From: Gudongella sp964575895
GTDB taxonomy: Bacteria; Bacillota; Clostridia; Tissierellales; Tissierellaceae
Direction of reading: 5' to 3'
Assembly (NCBI GenBank): GCA_964575895.1
Contig: CAZNTE010000002.1
Span: 1 to 64,000, forward strand
DNA: 64,000 bases
Below are positions 42,522-50,490 of the stretch, one piece after another (within the stretch, counting starts at the first letter, position 1; each line of letters begins with the position of its first letter). The position numbers and the translations under genes were made by a program. The notes beneath the pieces were generated by a model, which did not search any database, was not told where the DNA came from, and saw only the letters and a list, made by a program, of their open reading frames with translations.

Positions 42522-43604
42522 CTAAATTTTAAAATAATACCCGTTATTATCTACATGTACGAACTCATTCTCAAGTAAATTTTCAAGTATTTTCAATAAG
42601 TCTTCTTTATTTATTCCACTCATCAATGATATTGAGTCTACTTGAAGTTTACCTTCGCTTAATATCTTTAATATTTTCTTATCTTGATAATCTAATTCAA
42701 ATTCTGTTCTCTTATTTTGTGAACTTAATTGCTTAAGTAATGCAATTTCAATTAATATGTCATCTATATGCAAAAGTGGTTTAGCACCATCTTTTATTAG
42801 CAAGTTTGTACCTTCACTGGTAAGACTATCTATATTACCAGGAAGAGCGAATACTTCTTTCCCTTGGTCAAGAGCATGTCTAGCAGTAATGAGAGTACCT
42901 GATCTCATTTCAGCTTCTATTACAACCACAGCATGGCTTAAACCAGATATTATCCTATTTCTAGCAGGGAAGTTATGAGCCTTAGGTGAAGAAAAATATG
43001 GAAACTCACTAACCAGTGTTCCATTATTAACTACAGACTTATATAGGAGCTCATTTTCTCTTGGATACACTTTACCCAAGCCATTTCCCAATACACCAAT
43101 GGTGTTTCCCTTGTTTTGTATAGTCATACTATGGGCTTTTGAATCAACACCCAAAGCCAAACCACTAACTATGGTAATACCTAAGTCAGTAAGTTCCTTG
43201 GTAAATTTTTCTGTAGCCCAGATACCATAGCTACTTACTTTTCTTGAGCCAACTATGGCAATTTTTACTTCTTCATCTTGAATGGGTCTGCCTTTTGTAT
43301 ATATTATCATTGGTTTATCAGGTATTTGTTTAAGGGCTTTAGGATAGTTTTTATCATATACTGTAAGCACATTTATTCCATTTTTATCCAGAAGCTTCTT
43401 GTAGCTATCAATATCACTTCTATAATCTGCACTAATGATTCTACTAATAATAGGATCATTTAGCAACCCTATTTTTCTTAAATAAGTCTCGCTTAAAGAA
43501 TAAATATTTTCAATTCCTTCTAAAATCAAATCCAAGTTGGTTAAGTTTGCATTTGAAATTCCAAGGCTATTTAGCCAAATCAAAGTATTCTTCCTAAGCT
43601 CCAT
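42522..43604 (-). CDS. dprA: DNA processing protein DprA
   Basis: A 360-residue DprA that loads RecA on incoming single-stranded DNA. The Rossmann-like core has IAIVGSRKVSSYG, VSGLALGVDSKAH, NFPARNRIISGLSHAVVVIEA in part, and RSGTLITARHALDQG. An N-terminal helical region and a C-terminal winged helix (about 295-355) flank it. Length is normal. It follows yraN. Confidence 0.95.
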   Translation of the reverse strand: MELRKNTLIWLNSLGISNANLTNLDLILEGIENIYSLSETYLRKIGLLNDPIISRIISADYRSDIDSYKKLLDKNGINVLTVYDKNYPKALKQIPDKPMIIYTKGRPIQDEEVKIAIVGSRKVSSYGIWATEKFTKELTDLGITIVSGLALGVDSKAHSMTIQNKGNTIGVLGNGLGKVYPRENELLYKSVVNNGTLVSEFPYFSSPKAHNFPARNRIISGLSHAVVVIEAEMRSGTLITARHALDQGKEVFALPGNIDSLTSEGTNLLIKDGAKPLLHIDDILIEIALLKQLSSQNKRTEFELDYQDKKILKILSEGKLQVDSISLMSGINKEDLLKILENLLENEFVHVDNNGYYFKI

Positions 43605-43621
43605 ATATACCTCCTAAAATT

Positions 43622-43957
43622 TTAATCTAGAGATAATACATCCTCAAAATGTCTAATTTGGTTTTTTTCTAAAGGGAATATTTCTATTAGGTCATATCTC
43701 ATTTTAGTTTTGTGATTCATAATATATTTCAGGCTTTTATTTGCCATTTCTTTTTGTTTTTTAGAATCGATTAACTCATTATCATACTTATACTTAATGC
43801 CATCTTTTGTCTTTACCTGTATGAATGTTAATATATCATTATGGTTAGCTATAATATTTGTAAACAGCTCATCTTCGAAATTCATTTCTAAAATATCATA
43901 GCCTTTACTTACTAAATATCTTGCAACAATTTCTTCTTCATTAAAATTTAATATCAT
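43622..43957 (-). CDS. YraN/UPF0102-like protein with degenerate nuclease motif
   Basis: A 111-residue protein in the standard place of the UPF0102 family, between rnhB and dprA. It has the start EEIVARYLVSKGYDIL and the core strand FIQVKTKDG. The family's nuclease residues are altered: the GEIDLI position reads LFTNII and the FVEVKTR position reads FIQVKTK. The PD-(D/E)xK acidic residues are therefore replaced by Asn and Gln, and it is probably not a nuclease. It overlaps rnhB by 4 nt. Confidence 0.78.
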   Translation of the reverse strand: MILNFNEEEIVARYLVSKGYDILEMNFEDELFTNIIANHNDILTFIQVKTKDGIKYKYDNELIDSKKQKEMANKSLKYIMNHKTKMRYDLIEIFPLEKNQIRHFEDVLSLD

Positions 43958-44568
43958 TTTTTACCTTCCAAAATCTTTTTTATAAATGTTTTTCTATGAA
44001 GTGGACTTGGTCCATTTAAGATTAATCCCTCTCTATGATCCTTTGTTCCATAACCCTTGTTTTTCTTTATATAATATCCTGGAAAATCATCATCCCATTT
44101 TACACATAATCTATCCCTATATACTTTTGCAAGAATGGAAGCAGCAGATATGCCATAAATAAGGTCATCTCCTCCAATTATTCCTTGTTGGGGTATGTCA
44201 ACATCTATAGTTTCAGCATCTATGAGAATATAATCAGGGATAATCCTGTTACCATTTTTGTCAACTAAGCTATCAACTGCTTGTTTCATGGCAAGTCTTG
44301 TAGCTTGTTTAATGTTAATATCATCAATGATATCTGAATTTACCCTACCTATGCCTATAGCAATAGAAGATTCTAGTATTTGATCATACAAACTTTCTCT
44401 TTTTTTCTCAGAAAGTTTTTTTGAATCCTTGATCCCTTGAATCTTATCATTTTCATCTATCATAAGGGCACAGGCAACCACATCTCCAAAGAGACAACCT
44501 CTGCCTACTTCATCAATATATGCAATCCTTTTATATCCATCTAATTTTAAAGACTCTACAATACTCAT
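43954..44568 (-). CDS. rnhB: ribonuclease HII
   Basis: A 204-residue RNase HII that cuts RNA in DNA hybrids and single ribonucleotides. The motif-I acidic pair is in YIDEVGRGCLFGDVV, a variant of DEAGRGPLAGPVV. The other acids are in LIDAE and YGISAASILAKVYRD. It starts 4 bp after rbgA and overlaps yraN. Activity is expected because all four carboxylates seem present. Confidence 0.93.
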   Translation of the reverse strand: MSIVESLKLDGYKRIAYIDEVGRGCLFGDVVACALMIDENDKIQGIKDSKKLSEKKRESLYDQILESSIAIGIGRVNSDIIDDINIKQATRLAMKQAVDSLVDKNGNRIIPDYILIDAETIDVDIPQQGIIGGDDLIYGISAASILAKVYRDRLCVKWDDDFPGYYIKKNKGYGTKDHREGLILNGPSPLHRKTFIKKILEGKK

Positions 44569-44572
44569 ATTA

Positions 44573-45427
44573 TCACCTTCTTGGCAGTTCTAGGGATACT
44601 CTACCAAGCATACCTCTTCTAAACTCATCTAAGATAATCCTACTTACCTTCTCGTAATCTACTTCTCCTCTCCTGATTAAACAACCTCGTTTAATACCTA
44701 TTGCATCCATTATCTCAACTCCATTCAAGCCTTTAACTTCAATATGGTATCTTTCTCTTATGCAGTCTGGCTTTATGCTGGATAATCTCTCAATTAGTCT
44801 TAAGGACAGAGTTTCAGTATCTAGGATCTCATCCTTAATGGCACCTGTAAAAGCTAGGTTCAATCCAACATCTTCATCTTCAAATTTAGGCCATAGTATT
44901 CCAGGGGTATCTAATAGTTCAATACCACCTTTAGTTTTGATCCATTGATTTGTCTTAGTTATACCAGGTTTATTCCCCGTTTTTGCACTTTTCTTTTTAG
45001 CAAGATTATTAATTAAGGTAGATTTTCCTACATTTGGAATTCCTAGTATCATAGCTCTTATGGGTTGGTGGATAATTCCCTTTCTTGCGTTATTAACCCT
45101 CTTCTTATCCATAATTGCTTTAGTGGTAGTAATTAATTCATCTATTCCCTTGCCACTTATGGAGTTTATTAAAACACTTTCTATACCAGCTTCCTTAAAA
45201 TAATCCTGCCAAAGTCTATTTGCATTACTATCTGCAAGATCAGATTTATTCAACAGGACAATTCTTGGTTTATTCCCAATTACTGATTCTATAACCGGAT
45301 TTTGACTACTATATGGAATTCTCGAATCCAATAATTCAAAGACTATATCTATCATAACTAAACTTTTTTGTATGGATTCTTTGGTCTTCTTCATGTGTCC
45401 AGGATACCAGTTAATGTTCATGCTCAT
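44573..45427 (-). CDS. rbgA: ribosome biogenesis GTPase (RbgA/YlqF)
   Basis: A 284-residue circularly permuted GTPase for late 50S assembly. It begins with NINWYPGHMKKTKE. The G motifs come in permuted order: NKSDL (G4), GIPNVGKSTLIN (G1), then DTPGILWP (G3). A C-terminal RNA-binding helical domain follows residue ~175. It lies 27 bp past the rplS terminator, next to rnhB as in Bacillus. Confidence 0.95.
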   Translation of the reverse strand: MSMNINWYPGHMKKTKESIQKSLVMIDIVFELLDSRIPYSSQNPVIESVIGNKPRIVLLNKSDLADSNANRLWQDYFKEAGIESVLINSISGKGIDELITTTKAIMDKKRVNNARKGIIHQPIRAMILGIPNVGKSTLINNLAKKKSAKTGNKPGITKTNQWIKTKGGIELLDTPGILWPKFEDEDVGLNLAFTGAIKDEILDTETLSLRLIERLSSIKPDCIRERYHIEVKGLNGVEIMDAIGIKRGCLIRRGEVDYEKVSRIILDEFRRGMLGRVSLELPRR

Positions 45428-45453
45428 CTTAACACCTACTTACATATAAAAAT

Positions 45454-45472
45454 TGGGACTGAAACAGTCCCA
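45454..45472 (-). terminator. rplS terminator
   Basis: TGGGACTG and CAGTCCCA (8 bp, 3-nt loop) lie directly against the rplS stop codon and are followed by ATTTTTATA on the minus strand. The rbgA gene begins 27 bp later. Confidence 0.82.
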
Positions 45473-45820
45473 TTAATAAAATCTTTTTTCTTTAACTTTA
45501 GCAGACTTTCCTAGTCTGTCTCTTAGGTAGTATAACTTAGCTCTTCTTACTTTACCTTTTCTAACAACTACTAATTTTTCGATTCTTGGTGAATGCATTG
45601 GGAAAGTTCTTTCTACCCCAACACCATAAGAAATTCTTCTAACTGAGAAAGTTTCTCTAGCGCTTCCACCTTGTATTTTAATTACAGTACCTTCAAAAAC
45701 CTGAACTCTTTCTCTAGTTCCCTCGATTACTTTGTAGTGTACTTGTACTGTATCTCCAACGTTAAACTTAGGGAGATCATTTCTTAATTGATCAGCTTCT
45801 ATCATTTTAATAATATCCAT
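45473..45820 (-). CDS. rplS: 50S ribosomal protein L19
   Basis: A 115-residue L19 (usual 114-116) at the 30S/50S interface. The signature is VRRISYGVGVERTFPMHSPRI (in part), with RVQVFEGTVI and the C-terminal RRAKLYYLRDRLGKSAK. It has its own promoter and structured leader although trmD is just upstream. Confidence 0.97.
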   Translation of the reverse strand: MDIIKMIEADQLRNDLPKFNVGDTVQVHYKVIEGTRERVQVFEGTVIKIQGGSARETFSVRRISYGVGVERTFPMHSPRIEKLVVVRKGKVRRAKLYYLRDRLGKSAKVKEKRFY

Positions 45821-45889
45821 TTTGTATCCTCCCTTCTACCTAGACGTTCTTGCTTTCTTGCAGAGGACCGCCCTTAATTATCCTTTGAA
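45821..45889 (-). ncRNA. putative L19 (rplS) 5' leader
   Basis: Between the rplS promoter and its ribosome site lies a conserved-looking RNA segment with GGGCGGTCCTCTGC and AAGAACGTCTAGG on the minus strand. Bacillota rplS genes commonly carry a leader motif here. Size (about 65 nt) and place fit; the secondary structure was not computed. Confidence 0.5.
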
Positions 45890-45918
45890 ATTATAGCATA
45901 CTACTATAATGTTTACAA
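45890..45918 (-). promoter_or_regulatory. rplS promoter
   Basis: On the minus strand TTGTAA (45918-45913) and TATAAT (45895-45890) are 17 bp apart. The -35 abuts the trmD stop codon, giving L19 its own transcription. Confidence 0.72.
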
Positions 45919-46653
45919 CTATCTTTTCCCAATTTTCTTTAATAGAAAATCCAGTAGGTCTAATTCATTTTCCATGGTTTTCCTATTTGCCAATAGATCT
46001 GGTCGTTTTTCCAAGGTTACTTTTAAAGAGTATAACTCTCTCCATTTTTGAATTTTTTCATGATCTCCACTTAACAATATATCTGGTACTTTGAGTCCTT
46101 TAAATACCCTAGGTCTAGTATATTGAGGATATTCCAATAGTCCATTGTAATGAGATTCAATCTCATAGGATTCTTCTGATTTAAGAACATTTGGCAGCAA
46201 TCTACTAATGGTATCAATCAAAACCATGGCAGGCAACTCACCACCTGTTAGAACATAATCTCCTATGGAGATTTCTTCATCAATAAAATTTTCAACAATC
46301 CTATTATCAAGACCTTCATAATGACCAGCAATCAATATAAGGTGGGATTTTGTAGCAAGTTCATTAGCCAAATCCTGTGTAAGAACCTTGCCTTGAGGTG
46401 AAAGATAGACAACTGTTGAGTCCTCTTTCTTACAAGAGTTTATTGCTTCAAACACTGGTTCAGGCTTCATAACCATCCCCTTTCCACCACCGAATGGATA
46501 ATCATCCACTCTTTTGTGCTTATCTGATGAAAAGTCTCTAATATTTATTGGATTAATATATATTGATCCCTGCTCAATAGCTCTTCCCACAATACTATAA
46601 CTTTCAAGAAAGCTAAATATCTCTGGAAATAGAGTTAGAATATCTATTTTCAT
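45919..46653 (-). CDS. trmD: tRNA (guanine-N1)-methyltransferase
   Basis: A 244-residue SPOUT enzyme making m1G37 in tRNAs to prevent frameshifting. The knot region reads LILIAGHYEGLDNR and SIGDYVLTGGELPAMVLID. The start MKIDILTLFPEIF is family-typical. It overlaps rimM by 4 nt. Confidence 0.97.
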   Translation of the reverse strand: MKIDILTLFPEIFSFLESYSIVGRAIEQGSIYINPINIRDFSSDKHKRVDDYPFGGGKGMVMKPEPVFEAINSCKKEDSTVVYLSPQGKVLTQDLANELATKSHLILIAGHYEGLDNRIVENFIDEEISIGDYVLTGGELPAMVLIDTISRLLPNVLKSEESYEIESHYNGLLEYPQYTRPRVFKGLKVPDILLSGDHEKIQKWRELYSLKVTLEKRPDLLANRKTMENELDLLDFLLKKIGKR

Positions 46654-47150
46654 TCAATCATTCCTTCAATTGGATCGATTATTATTACTTTTTTTGCGAT
46701 ATCTACAGATATGATGAATTCCCCAACTGCTGGTACCATATATTCCTTATTATCATCACCTTTAATAATGTACACATCACTAGCAATACCTTGCAGAACA
46801 TCCTTAATAACACCAATATCTCTATGGGTTTTATCTAATACCTTACATCCAATTAGATCAGAAATAAAGTAATGATCTTCTGGTAGATCAATTCTATCCT
46901 CATCCTTGACATAAATGTATTCATCTTTATACTTTAGGATGTCATTTATGTTATCTAAGGATTTGAAGTGTATCAAAACAAGCCCTTTGTGGATCTTTGC
47001 ATCAGAAATATTCACAATTTCTTTTTTGTCACCAACATAAGCTTCTTTTAAATCAAAAAATCTTTCTGGATTATCAGTCAAAGGAAATACTTTCATATCT
47101 CCTTTTATACCATGGGTATTGATGATTTTTCCAATTATTGTATAATTCAT
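46650..47150 (-). CDS. rimM: 16S rRNA processing protein RimM
   Basis: A 166-residue 30S maturation factor. The N-terminal domain starts IIGKIINTHGIKGDMKVFPLT; the C-terminal PRC barrel includes VPAVGEFIISVDI. The ATG at 47150 has AGGTG 4-5 nt upstream; an earlier start at 47168 adds six unsupported residues. It sits between khpA and trmD. Confidence 0.94.
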   Translation of the reverse strand: MNYTIIGKIINTHGIKGDMKVFPLTDNPERFFDLKEAYVGDKKEIVNISDAKIHKGLVLIHFKSLDNINDILKYKDEYIYVKDEDRIDLPEDHYFISDLIGCKVLDKTHRDIGVIKDVLQGIASDVYIIKGDDNKEYMVPAVGEFIISVDIAKKVIIIDPIEGMIE

Positions 47151-47178
47151 ATTACACCTACTTACCACTGATTGATAC

Positions 47179-47424
47179 TTATTGAATAATTTCTACAACT
47201 ACTCTTTTGTTGTCCTTAATTGCAGCTGCTTTCACAACAGTTCTTATAGCTTTAGCAATCCTACCTTGTTTACCGATAATCTTTCCCATGTCCTCTGGAG
47301 CAACTTTTAGCTCTATAATAATTGATTGAGAACCCTCAACTTCATTAACAAACACTTCATCTGGATTATCCACAAGAGATTTTGCAATAAACTCTACTAA
47401 TTCGCCCACTGTCTGCACCTCCAT
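47179..47424 (-). CDS. khpA: KH-domain RNA-binding protein KhpA
   Basis: An 81-residue single KH domain with the RNA-binding loop GKIIGKQGRIAKAIRTVV (GxxG intact). KhpA partners with KhpB in RNA regulation in other Bacillota; khpB is not in the window. It follows rpsP by 2 bp. Confidence 0.93.
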   Translation of the reverse strand: MEVQTVGELVEFIAKSLVDNPDEVFVNEVEGSQSIIIELKVAPEDMGKIIGKQGRIAKAIRTVVKAAAIKDNKRVVVEIIQ

Positions 47425-47426
47425 GA

Positions 47427-47696
47427 CTATTCTTCAGTCTTCTCTTCTGACTTTTCATATACTCCATTGTCTTTAAAAAGTCTCTCTACAGTTTCAGTTG
47501 GTTTAGCACCATTTTTTAGCCATTTTTCAACTTTTTCGTTGTCGATTTTAACTGTTTTAGGTTCTGTTAATGGATTGTAGAATCCAACTTCTTCAATGAA
47601 TCGTCCATCTCTTGGAGCTCTTGAATCAGCAACAACTATTCTATAGAAAGGAGTTTTCTTTGCACCCATTCTTTTTAATCTAATTTTAACTGCCAT
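47427..47696 (-). CDS. rpsP: 30S ribosomal protein S16
   Basis: An 89-residue S16 with the family start VKIRLKRMGAKKTPFYRIVV and DSRAPRDGRFIEEVGFYNPL (in part). It is next to ffh, the standard ylxM-ffh-rpsP order, with GGAGGTG before the ATG. Confidence 0.97.
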   Translation of the reverse strand: MAVKIRLKRMGAKKTPFYRIVVADSRAPRDGRFIEEVGFYNPLTEPKTVKIDNEKVEKWLKNGAKPTETVERLFKDNGVYEKSEEKTEE

Positions 47697-47729
47697 TTAA
47701 TTCACCTCCTGTCAGTATTTAATATCTAT

Positions 47730-49070
47730 TTAGAAAAAGGGGAATCCTAATTTCCCTTTCTTCTTCGGGGATTTACTCATCTCTGAAAACTTCTTCATCA
47801 TTTTTTTAGTCTCTTTGAATTGTTTTAAGAGTTTGTTAACATCTTGTACCTGAGTACCACTACCATTTGCAATTCTCTTTCTTCTACTGGAATCAATTAA
47901 ATCAGGGTTGTCTCTTTCCTTCTTTGTCATTGATTTTATTATAGCTTCTATTTTTACTAAATCTTTATTATCTACATTCAAACCCTTTAAGGCTTTTGAA
48001 TTCATCCCAGGAATCATACCTAGTATTTCATCAAGTGGACCCATGTTTTTCATCTGATCCAATTGATCTAAGAAATCATCCAATGTGAACTGAGCAGTTC
48101 TCATTTTTCTTTCCATTTCCATGGCTTTCTTTTCATCAATTCCTGCTTGAGCTTTTTCGATTAAGCTTAGAACATCTCCCATTCCTAGGATTCTAGAAGC
48201 CATTCTATCAGGATGGAATGGTTCTAACTGATCCAACTTCTCTCCAAGGGCAACAAACTTAATTGGTTTATCAGTTACCGCTCTAATGGAAAGGGCAGCT
48301 CCACCTCTTGCATCTCCATCTAGTTTTGTTAGTATAACCCCAGATACTCCTAATCTTTGATTAAAAGTGTCAGCAATATTAACCGCATCTTGACCAGTCA
48401 TTGAATCAAGAACTAACAAAATATCATTAGGGTTTACAGCATTTTTAATTCCTTCTATCTCATTCATCAAATCATCATCAATGTGTAGTCTACCTGCAGT
48501 ATCTATGATAATTATATCGTTACCATGCTTTTTCCCATGCTCTAAAGATGCTTTAGCTATGTCTACAGGATTATGGTTTGTCCCCATTGAGAACACTGGT
48601 ACTCCAACTTGTTCACCCACAACTTGTAACTGCTTTATTGCAGCTGGCCTATAAATATCACATGCCACCAATAAGGGTCTTTTATTTTGTTTTTTTAGTA
48701 GGTTTGCCAACTTAGCTGATGTAGTTGTTTTACCAGCACCTTGTAACCCTGCCATTAAAATAACCGTTGGAGGTGATGATGCGAAGTTTAGCTTTACTTC
48801 CTTATCTCCCATTAACTTAGTTAATTCATCATTTACAATCTTAATAACTTGTTGACCTGGCGTTAGACTTTCAAGAACCTCTGAACCTAGGGCTCTTTCT
48901 TTTATCTTCTTAATAAAGTCTTTTACTACTTTAAAGTTAACATCAGCTTCCAATAAAGCTAATCTAACTTCACGAAGGGCTAGGTCTAAATCTTTTTCAT
49001 TGATTTTTCCTTTTCCTCTTAATTTGCCTAAGGCATTTTGGAGTTTTTCAGATAAACTTTCAAAAACCAA
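47730..49070 (-). CDS. ffh: signal recognition particle protein Ffh
   Basis: A 446-residue SRP54 GTPase that targets nascent membrane proteins with FtsY. The NG domain has GLQGAGKTTTSAKLA, DTAGRLH and TKLDGDARGG. The methionine-rich M domain (about 300-430) includes MIPGMNSKALKGL and the RNA-binding SRRKRIANGSG. It follows ylxM by 16 bp. Confidence 0.98.
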   Translation of the reverse strand: MVFESLSEKLQNALGKLRGKGKINEKDLDLALREVRLALLEADVNFKVVKDFIKKIKERALGSEVLESLTPGQQVIKIVNDELTKLMGDKEVKLNFASSPPTVILMAGLQGAGKTTTSAKLANLLKKQNKRPLLVACDIYRPAAIKQLQVVGEQVGVPVFSMGTNHNPVDIAKASLEHGKKHGNDIIIIDTAGRLHIDDDLMNEIEGIKNAVNPNDILLVLDSMTGQDAVNIADTFNQRLGVSGVILTKLDGDARGGAALSIRAVTDKPIKFVALGEKLDQLEPFHPDRMASRILGMGDVLSLIEKAQAGIDEKKAMEMERKMRTAQFTLDDFLDQLDQMKNMGPLDEILGMIPGMNSKALKGLNVDNKDLVKIEAIIKSMTKKERDNPDLIDSSRRKRIANGSGTQVQDVNKLLKQFKETKKMMKKFSEMSKSPKKKGKLGFPFF

Positions 49071-49086
49071 ATTCCAAACCCCCTAT

Positions 49087-49434
49087 TTATAACAATATTT
49101 CCGAAATTAAATCTTCAATCTCTTGAGCTTTTTTTGCTGTATTATCATGAGAAAGAGCTTTGATTTCTTCGGCAATTTCCTTGATTCTTATAATTGACTC
49201 TTGACTTTTATAAAATTTTTCAACCAATTTTAGCTTATCTTCATAGTTGTTGAGCTTATCTTCAGCTCTTTTAAGAGTATCAAACACTGCCTGTCTGGAT
49301 ATTTCTAGTTCCTCAGCTATTTCTGCCAAAGAAAGATCATCCATATAATATAATTCAACTATATCGAATTGCTTCTGACTTAGTAATTTACCATAAAAGT
49401 CAAATAATATTCCTAATTTAACCAACTTCTCCAT
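49087..49434 (-). CDS. ylxM: YlxM-family SRP-associated DNA-binding-like protein
   Basis: A 115-residue helix-turn-helix protein of the UPF0122 family, always upstream of ffh. The sigma-70 region-4-like HTH is SLAEIAEELEISRQAVFD. In streptococci YlxM modulates SRP. The gene leads the ylxM-ffh-rpsP-khpA-rimM-trmD operon, whose promoter carries an operator-like palindrome. Confidence 0.93.
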   Translation of the reverse strand: MEKLVKLGILFDFYGKLLSQKQFDIVELYYMDDLSLAEIAEELEISRQAVFDTLKRAEDKLNNYEDKLKLVEKFYKSQESIIRIKEIAEEIKALSHDNTAKKAQEIEDLISEILL

Positions 49435-49451
49435 TTTATCACCAACTAATT

Positions 49452-49480
49452 ATACTGTCAAGCAATTTACTTGACAGTAT
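49452..49480. repeat. inverted repeat at the ylxM transcription start
   Basis: ATACTGTCAAG (49452-49462) and CTTGACAGTAT (49470-49480) are perfect 11-bp arms with a 7-bp spacer. They start 2 bp after the -10 box and end about 15 bp before the ylxM ATG. No T-run follows, so it is more likely an operator or leader hairpin than a terminator. Confidence 0.75.
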
Positions 49481-49481
49481 A

Positions 49482-49510
49482 ATTTTAGTTTACTATTGTC
49501 CTTTTGTCAA
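49482..49510 (-). promoter_or_regulatory. promoter of the ylxM-ffh-rpsP operon
   Basis: On the minus strand TTGACA (49510-49505) and TAAAAT (49487-49482) are 17 bp apart, just after the ftsY stop codon. It drives ylxM and genes downstream. Confidence 0.78.
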
Positions 49511-49515
49511 TACTT

Positions 49516-50481
49516 TTAATCAAAGATTGCATCAATGAATGAATCTACTTCAAATGGTTGTAAATCATCTATCTTTTCGCCAACACCTATCATTTTTATT
49601 GGTAGGTTTAACTCTGTCTGGAGAGCAATAGCAACTCCACCCTTGGCTGTACCATCCAGCTTTGTAAGAATTACCCCAGTAATGTTGGCAACCTCTTTAA
49701 AAACTTTAGCCTGGTTTATTGCATTTTGTCCAGTAGCTGCATCAAGAACTAACAATATTTCTTTGGTTGCATCTTCATACTCTCTATCAACTATTCTGAA
49801 TATCTTATTTAGTTCATTCATTAGATTGCTCTTGTTGTGAAGTCTCCCTGCAGTATCGCAGATCAATATATCAGTTTTCCTAGCTTTTGCTGCCTGTATA
49901 CCATCATAAATTACCGCTGCAGGATCTGATCCTTCCTTATGAGCTACAAATTCCACTCCTGATCTTCTGCTCCACTCTTCCAGTTGCTCAATTGCAGCAG
50001 CTCTAAATGTATCACCCGCTGCGATTAAAACCTTTTTACCATTATTTTTGAAACTATATGCCATCTTTCCAATAGTTGTGGTCTTTCCAACTCCATTTAC
50101 ACCTACAACTAGTACAACTGATGGATGAGGCTCTAATTCCAATCTATTATTTGATACTGACTGGTTCATAAGATTCTTAATTTCATCCTTTAAGAGTTCT
50201 TTAACCTCCATAGGATCAGTTATTCTCTTCTCTCTAACGCTCTCCCTTAAATTTTCAATTATCCTCATTGTAGGTCCAACACCTACATCAGCTGATACTA
50301 ATACATCCTCTAAATCATCAAATAATTCATCATCCACACCTTTATAACCAGAAAGAATATCTTCTATCTTATTACTCATATCCTTTCTAGTCTTTGAAAG
50401 GCCAGATTTTAACTTATCCAGTATACCTGCATTATCATTATTTTTGGTTTCTGAGTCTTTTTTAAACCAGTTAAACATCAT
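49516..50481 (-). CDS. ftsY: signal recognition particle receptor FtsY
   Basis: A 321-residue GTPase docking SRP to the membrane. After a short charged A domain (about 1-25) comes the N domain and the G domain with GVNGVGKTTTIGKMA, DTAGRLHNK and TKLDGTAKGG. It is the compact Gram-positive form. It follows smc by 9 bp, as in Bacillus. Confidence 0.97.
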   Translation of the reverse strand: MMFNWFKKDSETKNNDNAGILDKLKSGLSKTRKDMSNKIEDILSGYKGVDDELFDDLEDVLVSADVGVGPTMRIIENLRESVREKRITDPMEVKELLKDEIKNLMNQSVSNNRLELEPHPSVVLVVGVNGVGKTTTIGKMAYSFKNNGKKVLIAAGDTFRAAAIEQLEEWSRRSGVEFVAHKEGSDPAAVIYDGIQAAKARKTDILICDTAGRLHNKSNLMNELNKIFRIVDREYEDATKEILLVLDAATGQNAINQAKVFKEVANITGVILTKLDGTAKGGVAIALQTELNLPIKMIGVGEKIDDLQPFEVDSFIDAIFD

Positions 50482-50490
50482 TTATCACTC

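Noticed and set aside
49452..49480. ftsY terminator
   Set aside because: The stem is good, but it lies downstream of a consensus promoter and has no T-run after it, so an operator or leader hairpin fits better.
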